In this document: positions 33,919-42,231 of the stretch, in pieces
How positions within the stretch are numbered: the first letter of the stretch is position 1
Layout: the number at the start of each line of letters is the position of its first letter
Origin: Marinilongibacter aquaticus
GTDB taxonomy: Bacteria; Bacteroidota; Bacteroidia; Cytophagales; Spirosomataceae
Direction of reading: 5' to 3'
DNA length: 64,000 nucleotides
NCBI RefSeq assembly: GCF_020149935.1
Contig: NZ_CP083757.1
Location: 4,365,501-4,429,500 of the forward strand
The notes under the pieces: generated by a model
What the model saw: only the letters and a program-made list of their open reading frames with translations
Told to the model about the DNA's origin: nothing
Database searches by the model: none
Program-made: the position numbers and the translations under genes

Positions 33919-34354
33919 GGTAGAATGGATCGGTATACGCAGCGAACGTAGAAAGGATTTGCACACGTGTGAACAAGCCCACTTGAGTGTAGAAGCAGGC
34001 CTTGTTGGCGATCATTATAATGGTAAAAATAAGGAACGTCAGGTCACTTTAGTTCAAGCCGAACATATCGATGCTGTGGCCAAAATGTTGGAAAGGCCTT
34101 CTGTAGATCCCGGTTTGTTGAGAAGGAATATTGTCGTTTCTGGAATAAATCTTTTGGCTCTTAAGGATCAATATTTTCGTGTAGGCGATGCGGTTTTGCT
34201 TTTTACAGGCTACTGTCATCCTTGTTCGAGAATGGAACGTAATTTGGGTGCGGGTGGATATTCGGCCATGCGAGGACATGGCGGTATTACGGCCAAGGTT
34301 ATCGAGGCGGGCAGTGTGAAAATTGGCGATGCCGTAGACTGGCAAGAGGCGTAA
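33875..34354 (+). CDS. Small MOSC domain protein
   Basis: A 159-residue stand-alone MOSC domain: VEWIGIRSERRKDLHTCEQAHL, AGLVGDHYNGKNKERQVTLVQAEHI, LLRRNIVVSGINLLALKDQYFRVGDAVLLFTGYCHPCSRMER and GHGGITAKVIEAGSVKIGD are family blocks. The Cys in YCHPC is a candidate molybdenum ligand. It overlaps nth by 44 bp from the ATG at 33875, or 26 bp if ATG 33893 is used; either way translation is coupled. It is unrelated in sequence to the longer MOSC protein at 5824. Its substrate is unknown. Confidence 0.88.
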   Translation: MELKKLMLNFPKSGRVEWIGIRSERRKDLHTCEQAHLSVEAGLVGDHYNGKNKERQVTLVQAEHIDAVAKMLERPSVDPGLLRRNIVVSGINLLALKDQYFRVGDAVLLFTGYCHPCSRMERNLGAGGYSAMRGHGGITAKVIEAGSVKIGDAVDWQEA

Positions 34355-34397
34355 TAAAGCATTTTCTTTTTCGTTGAATACAAATTAAAGTTGGATT

Positions 34398-34805
34398 ATG
34401 AATTACTGGTTGGTAAAGTCTGAACCCGAAACATATTCTTGGGCCGATTTCGAGAAACTTGGCCGCGATCATTGGGATGGTGTACGCAATTATGCTGCAC
34501 GAAAACACATGATGGAAATGGCCGTAGGTGATTTGGTTTTATTTTATCATTCAGGAGGCGAAAAGCAGGTGGTGGGCTTGGCCGAGGTGGTGCGTGAGCA
34601 TTATCCAGACCCTACTACCGACGATGACCGCTGGGTTGTGGTGGATTTGATTCCGAAAAGGGCTTTTGACAAGCCCGTGACTTTAAAGGAAATCAAAGCG
34701 GATGCACGGCTTTCTGAAATCCCTTTGGTTCGTATTCCTCGCTTGTCGGTTCAGCCTATTGAACCCGAAGCGTATGACATAATTCTTGGTTTAGCAGAAG
34801 CCTGA
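34398..34805 (+). CDS. EVE domain-containing protein
   Basis: A 135-residue single EVE domain, starting MNYWLVKSEPETYSWADFEKLGRDHWDGVRNYAARKHMMEM, the classic signature (YWLxKSEP and WDGVRNYxAR). EVE domains are PUA-like folds thought to read modified bases in DNA or RNA. It lies 43 bp after the MOSC gene and only one base before the next reading frame, in an operon beginning with the VWA or nth gene. Confidence 0.93.
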   Translation: MNYWLVKSEPETYSWADFEKLGRDHWDGVRNYAARKHMMEMAVGDLVLFYHSGGEKQVVGLAEVVREHYPDPTTDDDRWVVVDLIPKRAFDKPVTLKEIKADARLSEIPLVRIPRLSVQPIEPEAYDIILGLAEA

Positions 34806-34806
34806 A

Positions 34807-36378
34807 ATGCTCAAAAAAATCTCATTCCTTTTTTTCTTTAGTTTTCTCCTCATTTCTGGGCTTTTTGCTCAAGTCCAGCGAAACATAGAGTTTGATGTGC
34901 TAGGGCAGCCTTCTTGGGAAATGGTGATTCCCATGGAAGAAAAAGGTCTGCTTCTTCTGGAAAAGACGGATCTCACAAAGCTGAATGTGTATTGTTTCGA
35001 TAAGGAATTGAACAAGGTTTGGGAGAAGGTGGTTTTTCTCGATACAGAGAACAAACCCAAAGCGTATTCCATTGATCCACATAGAATAAGTTTCATGTTT
35101 TCGGAAACCAGCGGTATGTATTATCAGGTTTTTCGGTTTGATCTTGATTCGGGCGACTTGTGGCAGCAAGGCTTCGAACTCCGCGATTTTTTTGTGGATG
35201 AAGATTACGTCTTCCTCGACCACTCGCTTTTGATGGCCGGACACGACAAAGAAGGGGCTACTTTCTTTCTTCAGGATTTTGAAAGCGGGAAAGGGGAGAT
35301 TGTCGATGAAGGAAAGGTGAAAGGGCAAGTGACCGTCAACCAATTCAATTTCATTCCAGGAAGCGATAATTTGGAATGTGTTTGGGGCGTAAGGGAGTTT
35401 GGCTATGCCAACGAAAAGAAAAAGAAAGGGCAATTTGTGAAGAACGCCTATTTGGTGTACGGTTTGCTCGATCGTGAAGGGCACTTGCTGAAAAAAACAG
35501 AAGTGAAGCAAGAAAAGGGCAATTTCCCTGTCCACGGTCAAATGGTGGATATGGGCAACGGACAACGGGCTATGTTGGGCACGTACCAATCCAATGTGGG
35601 TGATAAGGGTGTTTTTGTAGCTTTTCCTGAAAGTACGATGCCCATGCAAACGTTTTCGTATACACGCCTACTGAATGGAGAAAAGGCCCTGAGTGTCAAG
35701 GAATTGGAAGAAATAATAAAAAATTACCAATTTTTGCCCAATAGGCCGCTCTATTCCGACAATCGTCTGCTTTTTGGCGGCACATTTGTGAAGGCCCAAT
35801 TCAAAACGGTGAGCAACAATTCACCGGGATATTACTCTCCTTACGGCGGGGGCCTGTACAATCCATACGGTTTTGGGAATTCAAATTACTCGAGCAAGAG
35901 CATTTTCCAAGGATACCACTATCCAGTGGGTATTTTTATGGAGTTTGCCGAAACGGGTGAAATGTTGGGGAACTACAGGATCGATATCAACAATGTGTCT
36001 TTTCATTTGGAACCCATGTTGGCCTACAACCAAAAGGGGGCGGTTTCGTATTGCCTTGGCGGCGATCTGGCCGCAAACAATTTCAATATTGGCACAAAAC
36101 CTTTATTGTATAAATTGGGCAATGGTCGGCCTGAGAACGAAAAAGTAAAGGAAAATGAAAAAGAGTTTTTGCCCGGATACAACGGCGTGAAATTCTGGTA
36201 CGACAATTACTTCATTGCGATTGGTGGAAAAAATAAAATCGAAGCCTCTTCGGTGTCGGATGTCAAAACCCAAAGAAAGCGATCGGGTATTTTTGGGAGG
36301 AAATCGGGCGAGAATCCCAATGCGTATACTCAAATTAGGAAAACAATCTATTTGACTAAAATTGCCAGTGGCATTTAA
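34807..36378 (+). CDS. Secreted protein of unknown function with Gly/Tyr/Asn-rich insert
   Basis: A 523-residue protein with a signal peptide (MLKKISFLFFFSFLLISGLFA). The mature part is built of short beta strands (repeats of the form xxFxxFxDxxGxLLW), likely a propeller. Near residues 335-365 is a low-complexity stretch rich in Gly, Tyr, Asn, Pro and Ser (PGYYSPYGGGLYNPYGFGN). The C-terminus is basic (QRKRSGIFGRKSG) with no T9SS tail. No catalytic motif is visible and I do not recognise a family. It starts one base after the EVE stop. Confidence 0.7.
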   Translation: MLKKISFLFFFSFLLISGLFAQVQRNIEFDVLGQPSWEMVIPMEEKGLLLLEKTDLTKLNVYCFDKELNKVWEKVVFLDTENKPKAYSIDPHRISFMFSETSGMYYQVFRFDLDSGDLWQQGFELRDFFVDEDYVFLDHSLLMAGHDKEGATFFLQDFESGKGEIVDEGKVKGQVTVNQFNFIPGSDNLECVWGVREFGYANEKKKKGQFVKNAYLVYGLLDREGHLLKKTEVKQEKGNFPVHGQMVDMGNGQRAMLGTYQSNVGDKGVFVAFPESTMPMQTFSYTRLLNGEKALSVKELEEIIKNYQFLPNRPLYSDNRLLFGGTFVKAQFKTVSNNSPGYYSPYGGGLYNPYGFGNSNYSSKSIFQGYHYPVGIFMEFAETGEMLGNYRIDINNVSFHLEPMLAYNQKGAVSYCLGGDLAANNFNIGTKPLLYKLGNGRPENEKVKENEKEFLPGYNGVKFWYDNYFIAIGGKNKIEASSVSDVKTQRKRSGIFGRKSGENPNAYTQIRKTIYLTKIASGI

Positions 36379-36435
36379 GTTGATTTCCAATTGTATTGCC
36401 ATAAAAATTTCGGATTTTGCAGCTTTATTTTCAAA

Positions 36436-37488
36436 ATGAGGCTGCTGACCGTCATATTGTTGTTTTTCACATCCTGCTCTTTGCCCAAAAAGGAGAGCGT
36501 AGACCATATGCCGCCTGTGGGTAGGGTTGAATACGACAAGATTCAGGAGCAAAGTTATGCGATTTTAAAGCCTTTGGTTGATAATCGAGATGCCGACGCC
36601 GAAGAGTATTTTCGTTTTGCTCGATTGGCTTTGGATCTCGGACATTACGAAGAAGCCCTTCAAGCGGTGGACAGAAGTATTGCGAAAGGCGGGCAGGAGG
36701 CTTCGAAATCGTTCTTGAAAGCTCGGGCTTTGGCCAAGTTGGGAAGAGTGAAGGAAGCGATTTTGGACGGTGAAAACGCGGCGGCCCTCGATTTGGAAAA
36801 TCCTGAATTTTACGCTTTTCTGGCCAATTTGTATTTCAATGTGGATAGCCTTCGTCTTTCGAAAGAGTATATCGATGAAAGCTTGTACATCGCACCGGGA
36901 TGGGTGACTGCCCTGCAAATGAAGGCCAAAGTGTATTTGAAATCGAATAATGTGGAGGAGGCCAAGCCTTTGCTCTATCAGGCGATTGAAAACGACAAGG
37001 AGAGTATCGAAAGCTATAGGCTTTTGGCTCAATGTTATTTGCAAGAACCAGGTCGGCTTGATTCGGCCATCGAGGTCAACAATAAAGGAATGCAATTGAG
37101 CAAACGGTATGCCGAAGGTTTGATGAAAAACCACGCCGAAATATTGGCTCGCTTGGGAAAAACGGACAGTGCCTTGAAAGTGTATCAGCTCATGCAGGCA
37201 AGGCCGCACAAAGAGCCAGTATTGGGTGAAATGGCGGAACTGTATGCCAAAAACGGAGCCTTCACTTTGGCAAGCAAGTATTTTGTAGAGCAAATTGAGG
37301 AACGTCCAGACCTAAAAAAGTTTTATTTTCGTGCGGCCGAGAATTTGGAATATTTGGGACGTTACAACGATGCCCAAGAAATATATTTGAGAGGACAGGG
37401 GAAATTCCCATCCGATAAAAGTTTTGAAGAGGCTGCAGCACGCATGGGTGCGAAGTTGCAGGTAAAATATCGTGCGATAGAATTATAA
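36436..37488 (+). CDS. TPR-repeat lipoprotein
   Basis: A 350-residue lipoprotein: signal MRLLTVILLFFTSC with Cys14, followed by about eight tetratricopeptide repeats (for example YEEALQAVDRSIAKGGQEA and PLLYQAIENDKESIESYRLLAQCYLQEPGRLDSAIEV). TPR arrays mediate protein contacts; in Bacteroidota such lipoproteins are common in envelope complexes, but the partner is unknown. An upstream ATG at 36391 would add a non-signal extension, so 36436 is chosen. It is 12 bp ahead of thrS and probably co-transcribed. Confidence 0.82.
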   Translation: MRLLTVILLFFTSCSLPKKESVDHMPPVGRVEYDKIQEQSYAILKPLVDNRDADAEEYFRFARLALDLGHYEEALQAVDRSIAKGGQEASKSFLKARALAKLGRVKEAILDGENAAALDLENPEFYAFLANLYFNVDSLRLSKEYIDESLYIAPGWVTALQMKAKVYLKSNNVEEAKPLLYQAIENDKESIESYRLLAQCYLQEPGRLDSAIEVNNKGMQLSKRYAEGLMKNHAEILARLGKTDSALKVYQLMQARPHKEPVLGEMAELYAKNGAFTLASKYFVEQIEERPDLKKFYFRAAENLEYLGRYNDAQEIYLRGQGKFPSDKSFEEAAARMGAKLQVKYRAIEL

Positions 37489-37500
37489 ATTATAAAATAG

Positions 37501-39447
37501 ATGATCAATATTACCCTTCCCGATGGGAGCGTGAAACAGTTTGAAAGCGGTGTCTCTGCAATGGACATCGCAAAGTCGATTAGCGAAGGATTGGCCAGAA
37601 ATGTACTTTCGGCCAAAGTAAACGGTGAAGTTTGGGACGCCAACCGCCCCATCGAAACCGACGCAACGGTTCAGCTGCTTACGTGGAAGGATACGGATGG
37701 CAAAAGCACTTTTTGGCATTCATCTGCTCACCTGATGGCCGAAGCTCTCGAGGCTTTGTACCCTGGTGTCAAGTTCTGGGTGGGCCCGCCAGTGGAAAAC
37801 GGTTTCTACTACGATGTGGATACCGACGGACAAACCATTTCTCAGGAAGATTTCCCGAAAATTGAGGCCAAGATGTTGGAATTGGCTCGGGAGAAGAATG
37901 AATATGTGCGAAAGCCAATCTCGAAGGCCGATGCGGTACAATATTTTGAGGAAAAGGGTGATGAATACAAACTGGATCTGTTGAAAGGTTTGGAAGATGG
38001 AGCCATCACTTTTTATACGCAAGGGAATTTTACAGACTTGTGTCGCGGCCCGCATATTCCGAATACAGGCTTTATAAAGGCTGTGAAGATCATGAATGTG
38101 GCTGGTGCATACTTTAAAGGCGATCAGAACAACAAACAATTGACACGTATTTATGGGGTTTCTTTTCCGAAACAAGGGGAATTGAAAGAATACCTCGAAA
38201 TGCTTGAGGAGGCCAAGAAACGTGATCACCGGAAATTGGGGCAAGAGCTTGAGATATTCGCGTTTTCGGAAAAAGTGGGGAAAGGTTTGCCCCTCTGGTT
38301 GCCCAAGGGTGCGATGTTGCGTGAGCGTTTGGAAAACTTTTTGAAAAGAGCACAATTGAGAGCAGGTTACCTGCCTGTGGTTACACCGCACATTGGCAGC
38401 AAAAGCCTTTATGTGACCTCTGGCCACTGGGACAAGTATGGAGAAGACTCTTTTCAGCCGATAAAGACACCGGAAGAGGGCGAAGAGTTTATGTTGAAAC
38501 CCATGAACTGCCCGCACCATTGCGAGATATTCAAAGCAAGGCCGAGAAGTTACAAAGAACTTCCTTTGCGTTTGGCCGAATTTGGGACAGTTTACCGTTA
38601 CGAGCAGTCGGGTGAATTGCACGGATTGACTCGCGTGAGAGGCTTTACGCAAGACGATGCCCACATTTTCTGTCGCAACGATCAAGTGGAAGACGAGTTC
38701 AAGAAAGTGATTGATTTGGTGCTGTATGTATTCAAATCGCTCGGTTTCGATGATTTCAGTGCACAAGTGTCCTTGCGAAGCAAAGAAGACAGATCGAAAT
38801 ATATCGGGAATGATGCCGATTGGGATAAAGCCGAAGAGGCCATTATGCGTGCCGCCAACGAAAAAGGGTTAAACACTGTTGTAGAATATGGAGAGGCGGC
38901 TTTTTATGGCCCTAAACTCGACTTTATGGTGAAAGATGCTTTGGGGCGTAAATGGCAATTGGGAACTATACAGGTTGACTATCAGTTACCAAACCGATTC
39001 GAATTGGAATACGTGGGGGCAGATAACCAAAAGCACCGCCCTGTAATGATTCACCGGGCTCCTTTCGGTTCGATGGAAAGGTTCATCGCCATTTTGTTGG
39101 AAAATACAGCAGGAAACTTCCCGTTGTGGCTTTCGCCGGATCAAATAGCGATTTTGCCGATCTCCGAAAAGTATGAAGATTATGCCAACGATGTATTCTT
39201 GAGGCTCCAGGAAAAGGATATTCGAGGATATATTGATCACCGCGATGAAAAAATTGGCCGAAAAATCAGGGATGCGGAAATGAATAAAGTACCTTTGATG
39301 CTGATTTTAGGTGAAAAAGAACAGGCAGAGCAAAAGATTTCTGTCCGTAAAAAAGGCGAAGGTGATATTGGCCAATTCACTTTCGATGAGTTTGTTGAGT
39401 TTGCCAATACGGAAATAAATAAAAATATACCGAAGTTTGGTGAGTAA
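37501..39447 (+). CDS. thrS: Threonine--tRNA ligase
   Basis: A 648-residue class II synthetase. The TGS domain opens the protein ([16 protein letters not shown]), followed by the editing domain with HxxxH in [11 protein letters not shown], the class II core with [40 protein letters not shown] and the motif 3 [11 protein letters not shown], then the anticodon-binding domain. All key regions are present and the length is typical. It is followed by infC after 72 bp, as in most bacteria. Confidence 0.97.
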   Translation: MINITLPDGSVKQFESGVSAMDIAKSISEGLARNVLSAKVNGEVWDANRPIETDATVQLLTWKDTDGKSTFWHSSAHLMAEALEALYPGVKFWVGPPVENGFYYDVDTDGQTISQEDFPKIEAKMLELAREKNEYVRKPISKADAVQYFEEKGDEYKLDLLKGLEDGAITFYTQGNFTDLCRGPHIPNTGFIKAVKIMNVAGAYFKGDQNNKQLTRIYGVSFPKQGELKEYLEMLEEAKKRDHRKLGQELEIFAFSEKVGKGLPLWLPKGAMLRERLENFLKRAQLRAGYLPVVTPHIGSKSLYVTSGHWDKYGEDSFQPIKTPEEGEEFMLKPMNCPHHCEIFKARPRSYKELPLRLAEFGTVYRYEQSGELHGLTRVRGFTQDDAHIFCRNDQVEDEFKKVIDLVLYVFKSLGFDDFSAQVSLRSKEDRSKYIGNDADWDKAEEAIMRAANEKGLNTVVEYGEAAFYGPKLDFMVKDALGRKWQLGTIQVDYQLPNRFELEYVGADNQKHRPVMIHRAPFGSMERFIAILLENTAGNFPLWLSPDQIAILPISEKYEDYANDVFLRLQEKDIRGYIDHRDEKIGRKIRDAEMNKVPLMLILGEKEQAEQKISVRKKGEGDIGQFTFDEFVEFANTEINKNIPKFGE

Positions 39448-39519
39448 AACAGCTTGACATATTTTTGGAAAGGCTTTTTTTATTATTGAATTTTAATTAC
39501 GAAACCATAAAACTGCTGA

Positions 39520-40074
39520 ATGGCAAAACATTTTAGAAGAAATAATCGAATTGTACGTGAGCAAGACAAACACCGTATCAATGAGCGTATACGGGTTCCT
39601 GAAGTGAGATTAGTAGGGGATAATGTGGAGCAGGGCGTTTATCCGATTGATAAGGCTAAGGAAATAGCCAAGCAACAGGGGCTTGATTTGATCGAAATCG
39701 TGCCGAATTCAAAACCTCCTGTTTGTCGCGTACTCGATTACTCTAAATTCAAGTATGAGCAAAAGAAGAAGCAAAAGGAACTGAAGGCAAAGCAACAGAA
39801 AACCGTAATCAAGGAAATTCGTTTTGGTCCGAATACAGACGACCATGACTTCAATTTCAAACTGAAACATGCGGAGGGCTTCTTGAAAGAGGGCTCAAAG
39901 GTGAAGGCTTTTGTGCACTTTGTAGGCCGTCAGATCGTGTTTAAAGAGAAAGGTTATGAGTTGTTGTTTAAGTTCTTGGAAGCACTTGAAGAGGTAGGAA
40001 AAGCGGAGGCTCCGCCTAAATTGGAAGGTAAACGCCTTACGGTAATACTTGCTCCAAAAGCGGCTAAGAAATAA
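39520..40074 (+). CDS. infC: Translation initiation factor IF-3
   Basis: A 184-residue IF-3, binding the 30S subunit and checking the initiator codon. IF3 signatures [42 protein letters not shown] and [25 protein letters not shown] are clear. The start is an ordinary ATG at 39520; a non-AUG autoregulatory start like that of E. coli is not needed. A terminator directly follows, and rpmI-rplT, which normally follow infC, are missing. Confidence 0.96.
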   Translation: MAKHFRRNNRIVREQDKHRINERIRVPEVRLVGDNVEQGVYPIDKAKEIAKQQGLDLIEIVPNSKPPVCRVLDYSKFKYEQKKKQKELKAKQQKTVIKEIRFGPNTDDHDFNFKLKHAEGFLKEGSKVKAFVHFVGRQIVFKEKGYELLFKFLEALEEVGKAEAPPKLEGKRLTVILAPKAAKK

Positions 40075-40091
40075 TACGTTGGATAAAAAAT

Positions 40092-40122
40092 AAAGGCCTT
40101 ATGAAAATAAGGCCTTTTTAAT
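40092..40122. terminator. Bidirectional terminator between infC and rpoZ
   Basis: AAAGGCCTTAT (40092-40102) and ATAAGGCCTTT (40107-40117) form an 11-bp stem with a GAAA loop; T-rich tracts follow on both strands, serving the two convergent genes. Confidence 0.88.
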
Positions 40123-40143
40123 ACAATTCTATTGCGTTTTGTT

Positions 40144-40470
40144 TTAAACCGCTGTCATGCTGCTTCCATCCTCAGTTTTGTCTCTGAAAAGCACTTCATC
40201 TTCCATGAACTCTTCCAAAGCCACACTTGTAGGCTTAGGTTGACGCTCGTAGAATTTAGAAATTTCAATCTGCTCACGGTTTTCAAATATCTCTTCCAAG
40301 TTATCTACATTCGAAGCAAATTCGGCTAGTTTGCCGGTCAATTCCTCTTTTGTGCTTTGAGAAACCTGTTTCGCTCTTTGTGAAGCAATGTAGACAGACT
40401 TATAAATGTTGCCTGTTTTACCAGCTAGCTTGTCTGTATCACGCGTGATTATCGAAGGATTTACTGCCAT
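40144..40470 (-). CDS. rpoZ: DNA-directed RNA polymerase omega subunit (Bacteroidota type)
   Basis: A 108-residue RNA polymerase omega/Rpb6-like protein: IITRDTDKLAGKTGNIYKSVYIASQRAKQVS is the conserved core, followed by an acidic C-terminal extension found in this phylum (KPTSVALEEFMEDEVLFRDKTED). It stabilises the beta-prime subunit. It lies 69 bp after bamD on the same strand; a perfect -7 element just upstream suggests it also has its own promoter. Confidence 0.85.
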   Translation of the reverse strand: MAVNPSIITRDTDKLAGKTGNIYKSVYIASQRAKQVSQSTKEELTGKLAEFASNVDNLEEIFENREQIEISKFYERQPKPTSVALEEFMEDEVLFRDKTEDGSSMTAV

Positions 40471-40500
40471 AATATGTGCTCTCTATTGGAAATTAGGTTG

Positions 40501-40508
40501 CAAAATTA
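40501..40508 (-). promoter_or_regulatory. Predicted -7 element of an rpoZ promoter
   Basis: TAATTTTG on the minus strand, perfect to TAnnTTTG, in the bamD-rpoZ gap. The -33 element is not clear. Confidence 0.4.
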
Positions 40509-40539
40509 CAAATTATTTAACAGAAATATTTAAAGATGA

Positions 40540-41442
40540 CTACTTTTTTCCGATGAGTTCCTCTTCCTCTTTGGTTTGGGCTCCTCCGTTTTTCAGTTCA
40601 TCAATTTTTTTCTGTGTTTCTATCACATCTTTAAGTTTCTTTTGGGCCTTTTCGTAGATATCGCCTAATTCTTTCAGATACGAGCTTTCTGGATAAGCGT
40701 CAATAAACTTTTCGTAAAAGTCCAAAGTCTTTTTGTAACGCTCTTCCTGTTTGCTGAAATACGAGTTCTCGGCCAATTCAAATTCCGATTTTACCTGCAC
40801 GTAGTTCAGTTCTTCATTGTATTGCGAATCGGGGAAATCTCTTTTGAAATTGTCGATCGCAATAACTGCAGCCCTGTAATTGGCAATGGTTACGCCACTT
40901 GTTTTGTAGTAGAGAAAGGCTTTTTCGTAGGCTTTTTTCTCTAAACGTTTACGCAAATCAATCAGGTCTCTGGTACAATTGTCCGCGTATTCACTATTCG
41001 GATACGTATTGATAAAGGTCTGCAGGGCGTCGATGGCCGTCAAAGTGTTTTCCTGATCGAGGTTGTATGCGGGAGAGTCTTTGAACATGGAATACGCATA
41101 CATATAGAAGGCTTCTTCGGCAAACGGACTGTTGGCGTAGGTACTGTAAAAGCTTTTGAAGTAAAACGAAGCCAGCTGGAATTGCCCAAGGTAAAAATTA
41201 CAATAGGCATTGTAGAACTGCGATTTCTCAGCCGTCGAGTCCCCTTTCAAAAGAGGTACGATCTCGTCGAAAAGTACATTGGCACGATAATAATCGGCTT
41301 CATTATAATATTTTATGGCTGCTTGATATTTCTCCTGCGTTGTTCCCGACTTTTGAAGTCGTATAAATGAACGGTGACAGGCCGTCAATGACACAAGAGC
41401 GATGAGCAGCAAAGACAGTTTTTTCAACTTTATCGAATTCAT
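40540..41442 (-). CDS. bamD: Outer-membrane assembly lipoprotein BamD
   Basis: A 300-residue lipoprotein of the BAM complex that inserts outer-membrane barrels. Signal ends in SLTAC (Cys22). TPR-like repeats follow (YQAAIKYYNEADYYRANVLFDEI, YLGQFQLASFYFKSFYSTYANSPFAEEAFYMYAYSMF, YPNSEYADNCTRDLIDLRKRLEKKAYEKA and PDSQYNEELNYV) matching BamD/YfiO. The acidic/basic C-terminal tail is variable. The order bamD-rpoZ is conserved in Bacteroidota; the following coaBC gene of that order is absent here. Confidence 0.92.
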   Translation of the reverse strand: MNSIKLKKLSLLLIALVSLTACHRSFIRLQKSGTTQEKYQAAIKYYNEADYYRANVLFDEIVPLLKGDSTAEKSQFYNAYCNFYLGQFQLASFYFKSFYSTYANSPFAEEAFYMYAYSMFKDSPAYNLDQENTLTAIDALQTFINTYPNSEYADNCTRDLIDLRKRLEKKAYEKAFLYYKTSGVTIANYRAAVIAIDNFKRDFPDSQYNEELNYVQVKSEFELAENSYFSKQEERYKKTLDFYEKFIDAYPESSYLKELGDIYEKAQKKLKDVIETQKKIDELKNGGAQTKEEEELIGKK

Positions 41443-41519
41443 TCGGCAAATTTAGTAAAAGGAGTCCACAGAAGAACGAAAGTCTTTGTGCTTAATTCAA
41501 GAAAACCCTTCATTTAAGA

Positions 41520-42089
41520 TTAATTATGACGCACGAGCAATTTTTTCGTGGCCACTTTACGACCATCGAGGATCAACTGGTAGAAGTAGATGCCATTTTC
41601 CCAATTTCGGGTTTGTACTTTCAGGCTGTTGTTTCCTGTTCTCAAATCGTACTCGGCTATATTGCCGCCCAATAGATTCAAGAATGAAACCTTGGCCGCC
41701 CCACCTGATTTCAAATTGTAGTCGATAGTGGCTACATCGTTTGCAGGATTGGGGTAAATATTCGAAATGTTAATGAGTTTGTCGCTAAAGAGTTGGTCTT
41801 CGTTTTGTTTCTCACGCACAGTATTTGAAACCGTGCTTATGGAGATAGATTCTCCTCTATTCAAGAGTAAATCACGATAGAAGGCGGTCACGGCAGAATT
41901 CTTATCTACTTTGATCTCCTTGGGTACATCGTTTTTTACAGAGAACGAGGCAACCTTGTTGGTATTAACAGACTTGGGTTCAGGATTTTTACCGATGTTC
42001 AATCTTGACTGAGCAACTTGGGCACTAACTTGAGTGAGAGTAGCAACCAAAAGTATTGAAGTGAATAATATTTTTGCGTATTTCCGCAT
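41520..42089 (-). CDS. Small T9SS-tail protein
   Basis: A 189-residue protein made of a signal peptide (to about residue 23), a short linker region with no recognisable domain (residues 24-105) and a T9SS type A sorting domain (ISNIYPNPANDVATIDYNL, then WENGIYFYQLILDGRKVATKKLLV). With so little passenger it is not an enzyme. The layout recalls PorA of Porphyromonas, a small sorting-domain protein that signals T9SS status to the PorXY regulators, but no sequence evidence proves that role. A perfect -7 element (TACATTTG, minus strand, 42142-42149) lies about 50 bp before its start. Confidence 0.75.
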   Translation of the reverse strand: MRKYAKILFTSILLVATLTQVSAQVAQSRLNIGKNPEPKSVNTNKVASFSVKNDVPKEIKVDKNSAVTAFYRDLLLNRGESISISTVSNTVREKQNEDQLFSDKLINISNIYPNPANDVATIDYNLKSGGAAKVSFLNLLGGNIAEYDLRTGNNSLKVQTRNWENGIYFYQLILDGRKVATKKLLVRHN

Positions 42090-42141
42090 CTGCTCAGGTA
42101 TATTTTAGATCATTCGGTTCGTTTATCTTGAATTATTTATT

Positions 42142-42149
42142 CAAATGTA
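42142..42149 (-). promoter_or_regulatory. Predicted -7 element for the T9SS-tail gene
   Basis: Minus-strand TACATTTG fits TAnnTTTG; TTTG at 42173-42176 is the nearest upstream element but with a 23-bp spacer, a little long. Confidence 0.4.
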
Positions 42150-42231
42150 CTTAAATAGACGCAGAAAACGGTCAAAAGGTTTGCTGAAAAATCCATTTTT
42201 TTCAAATTGTTAACAATATTTCTAGACTTTT

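Noticed and set aside
37720-38766. A 348-codon open frame opposite thrS
   Set aside because: It lies fully inside a clear thrS gene on the other strand, has no family signature and a composition expected for the reverse complement of a coding frame.
39490-39520. A non-AUG (ATT) start for infC as in E. coli
   Set aside because: The upstream frame is closed by a stop codon (TAA) shortly before the ATG, and the ATG at 39520 gives a normal IF-3 N-terminus.
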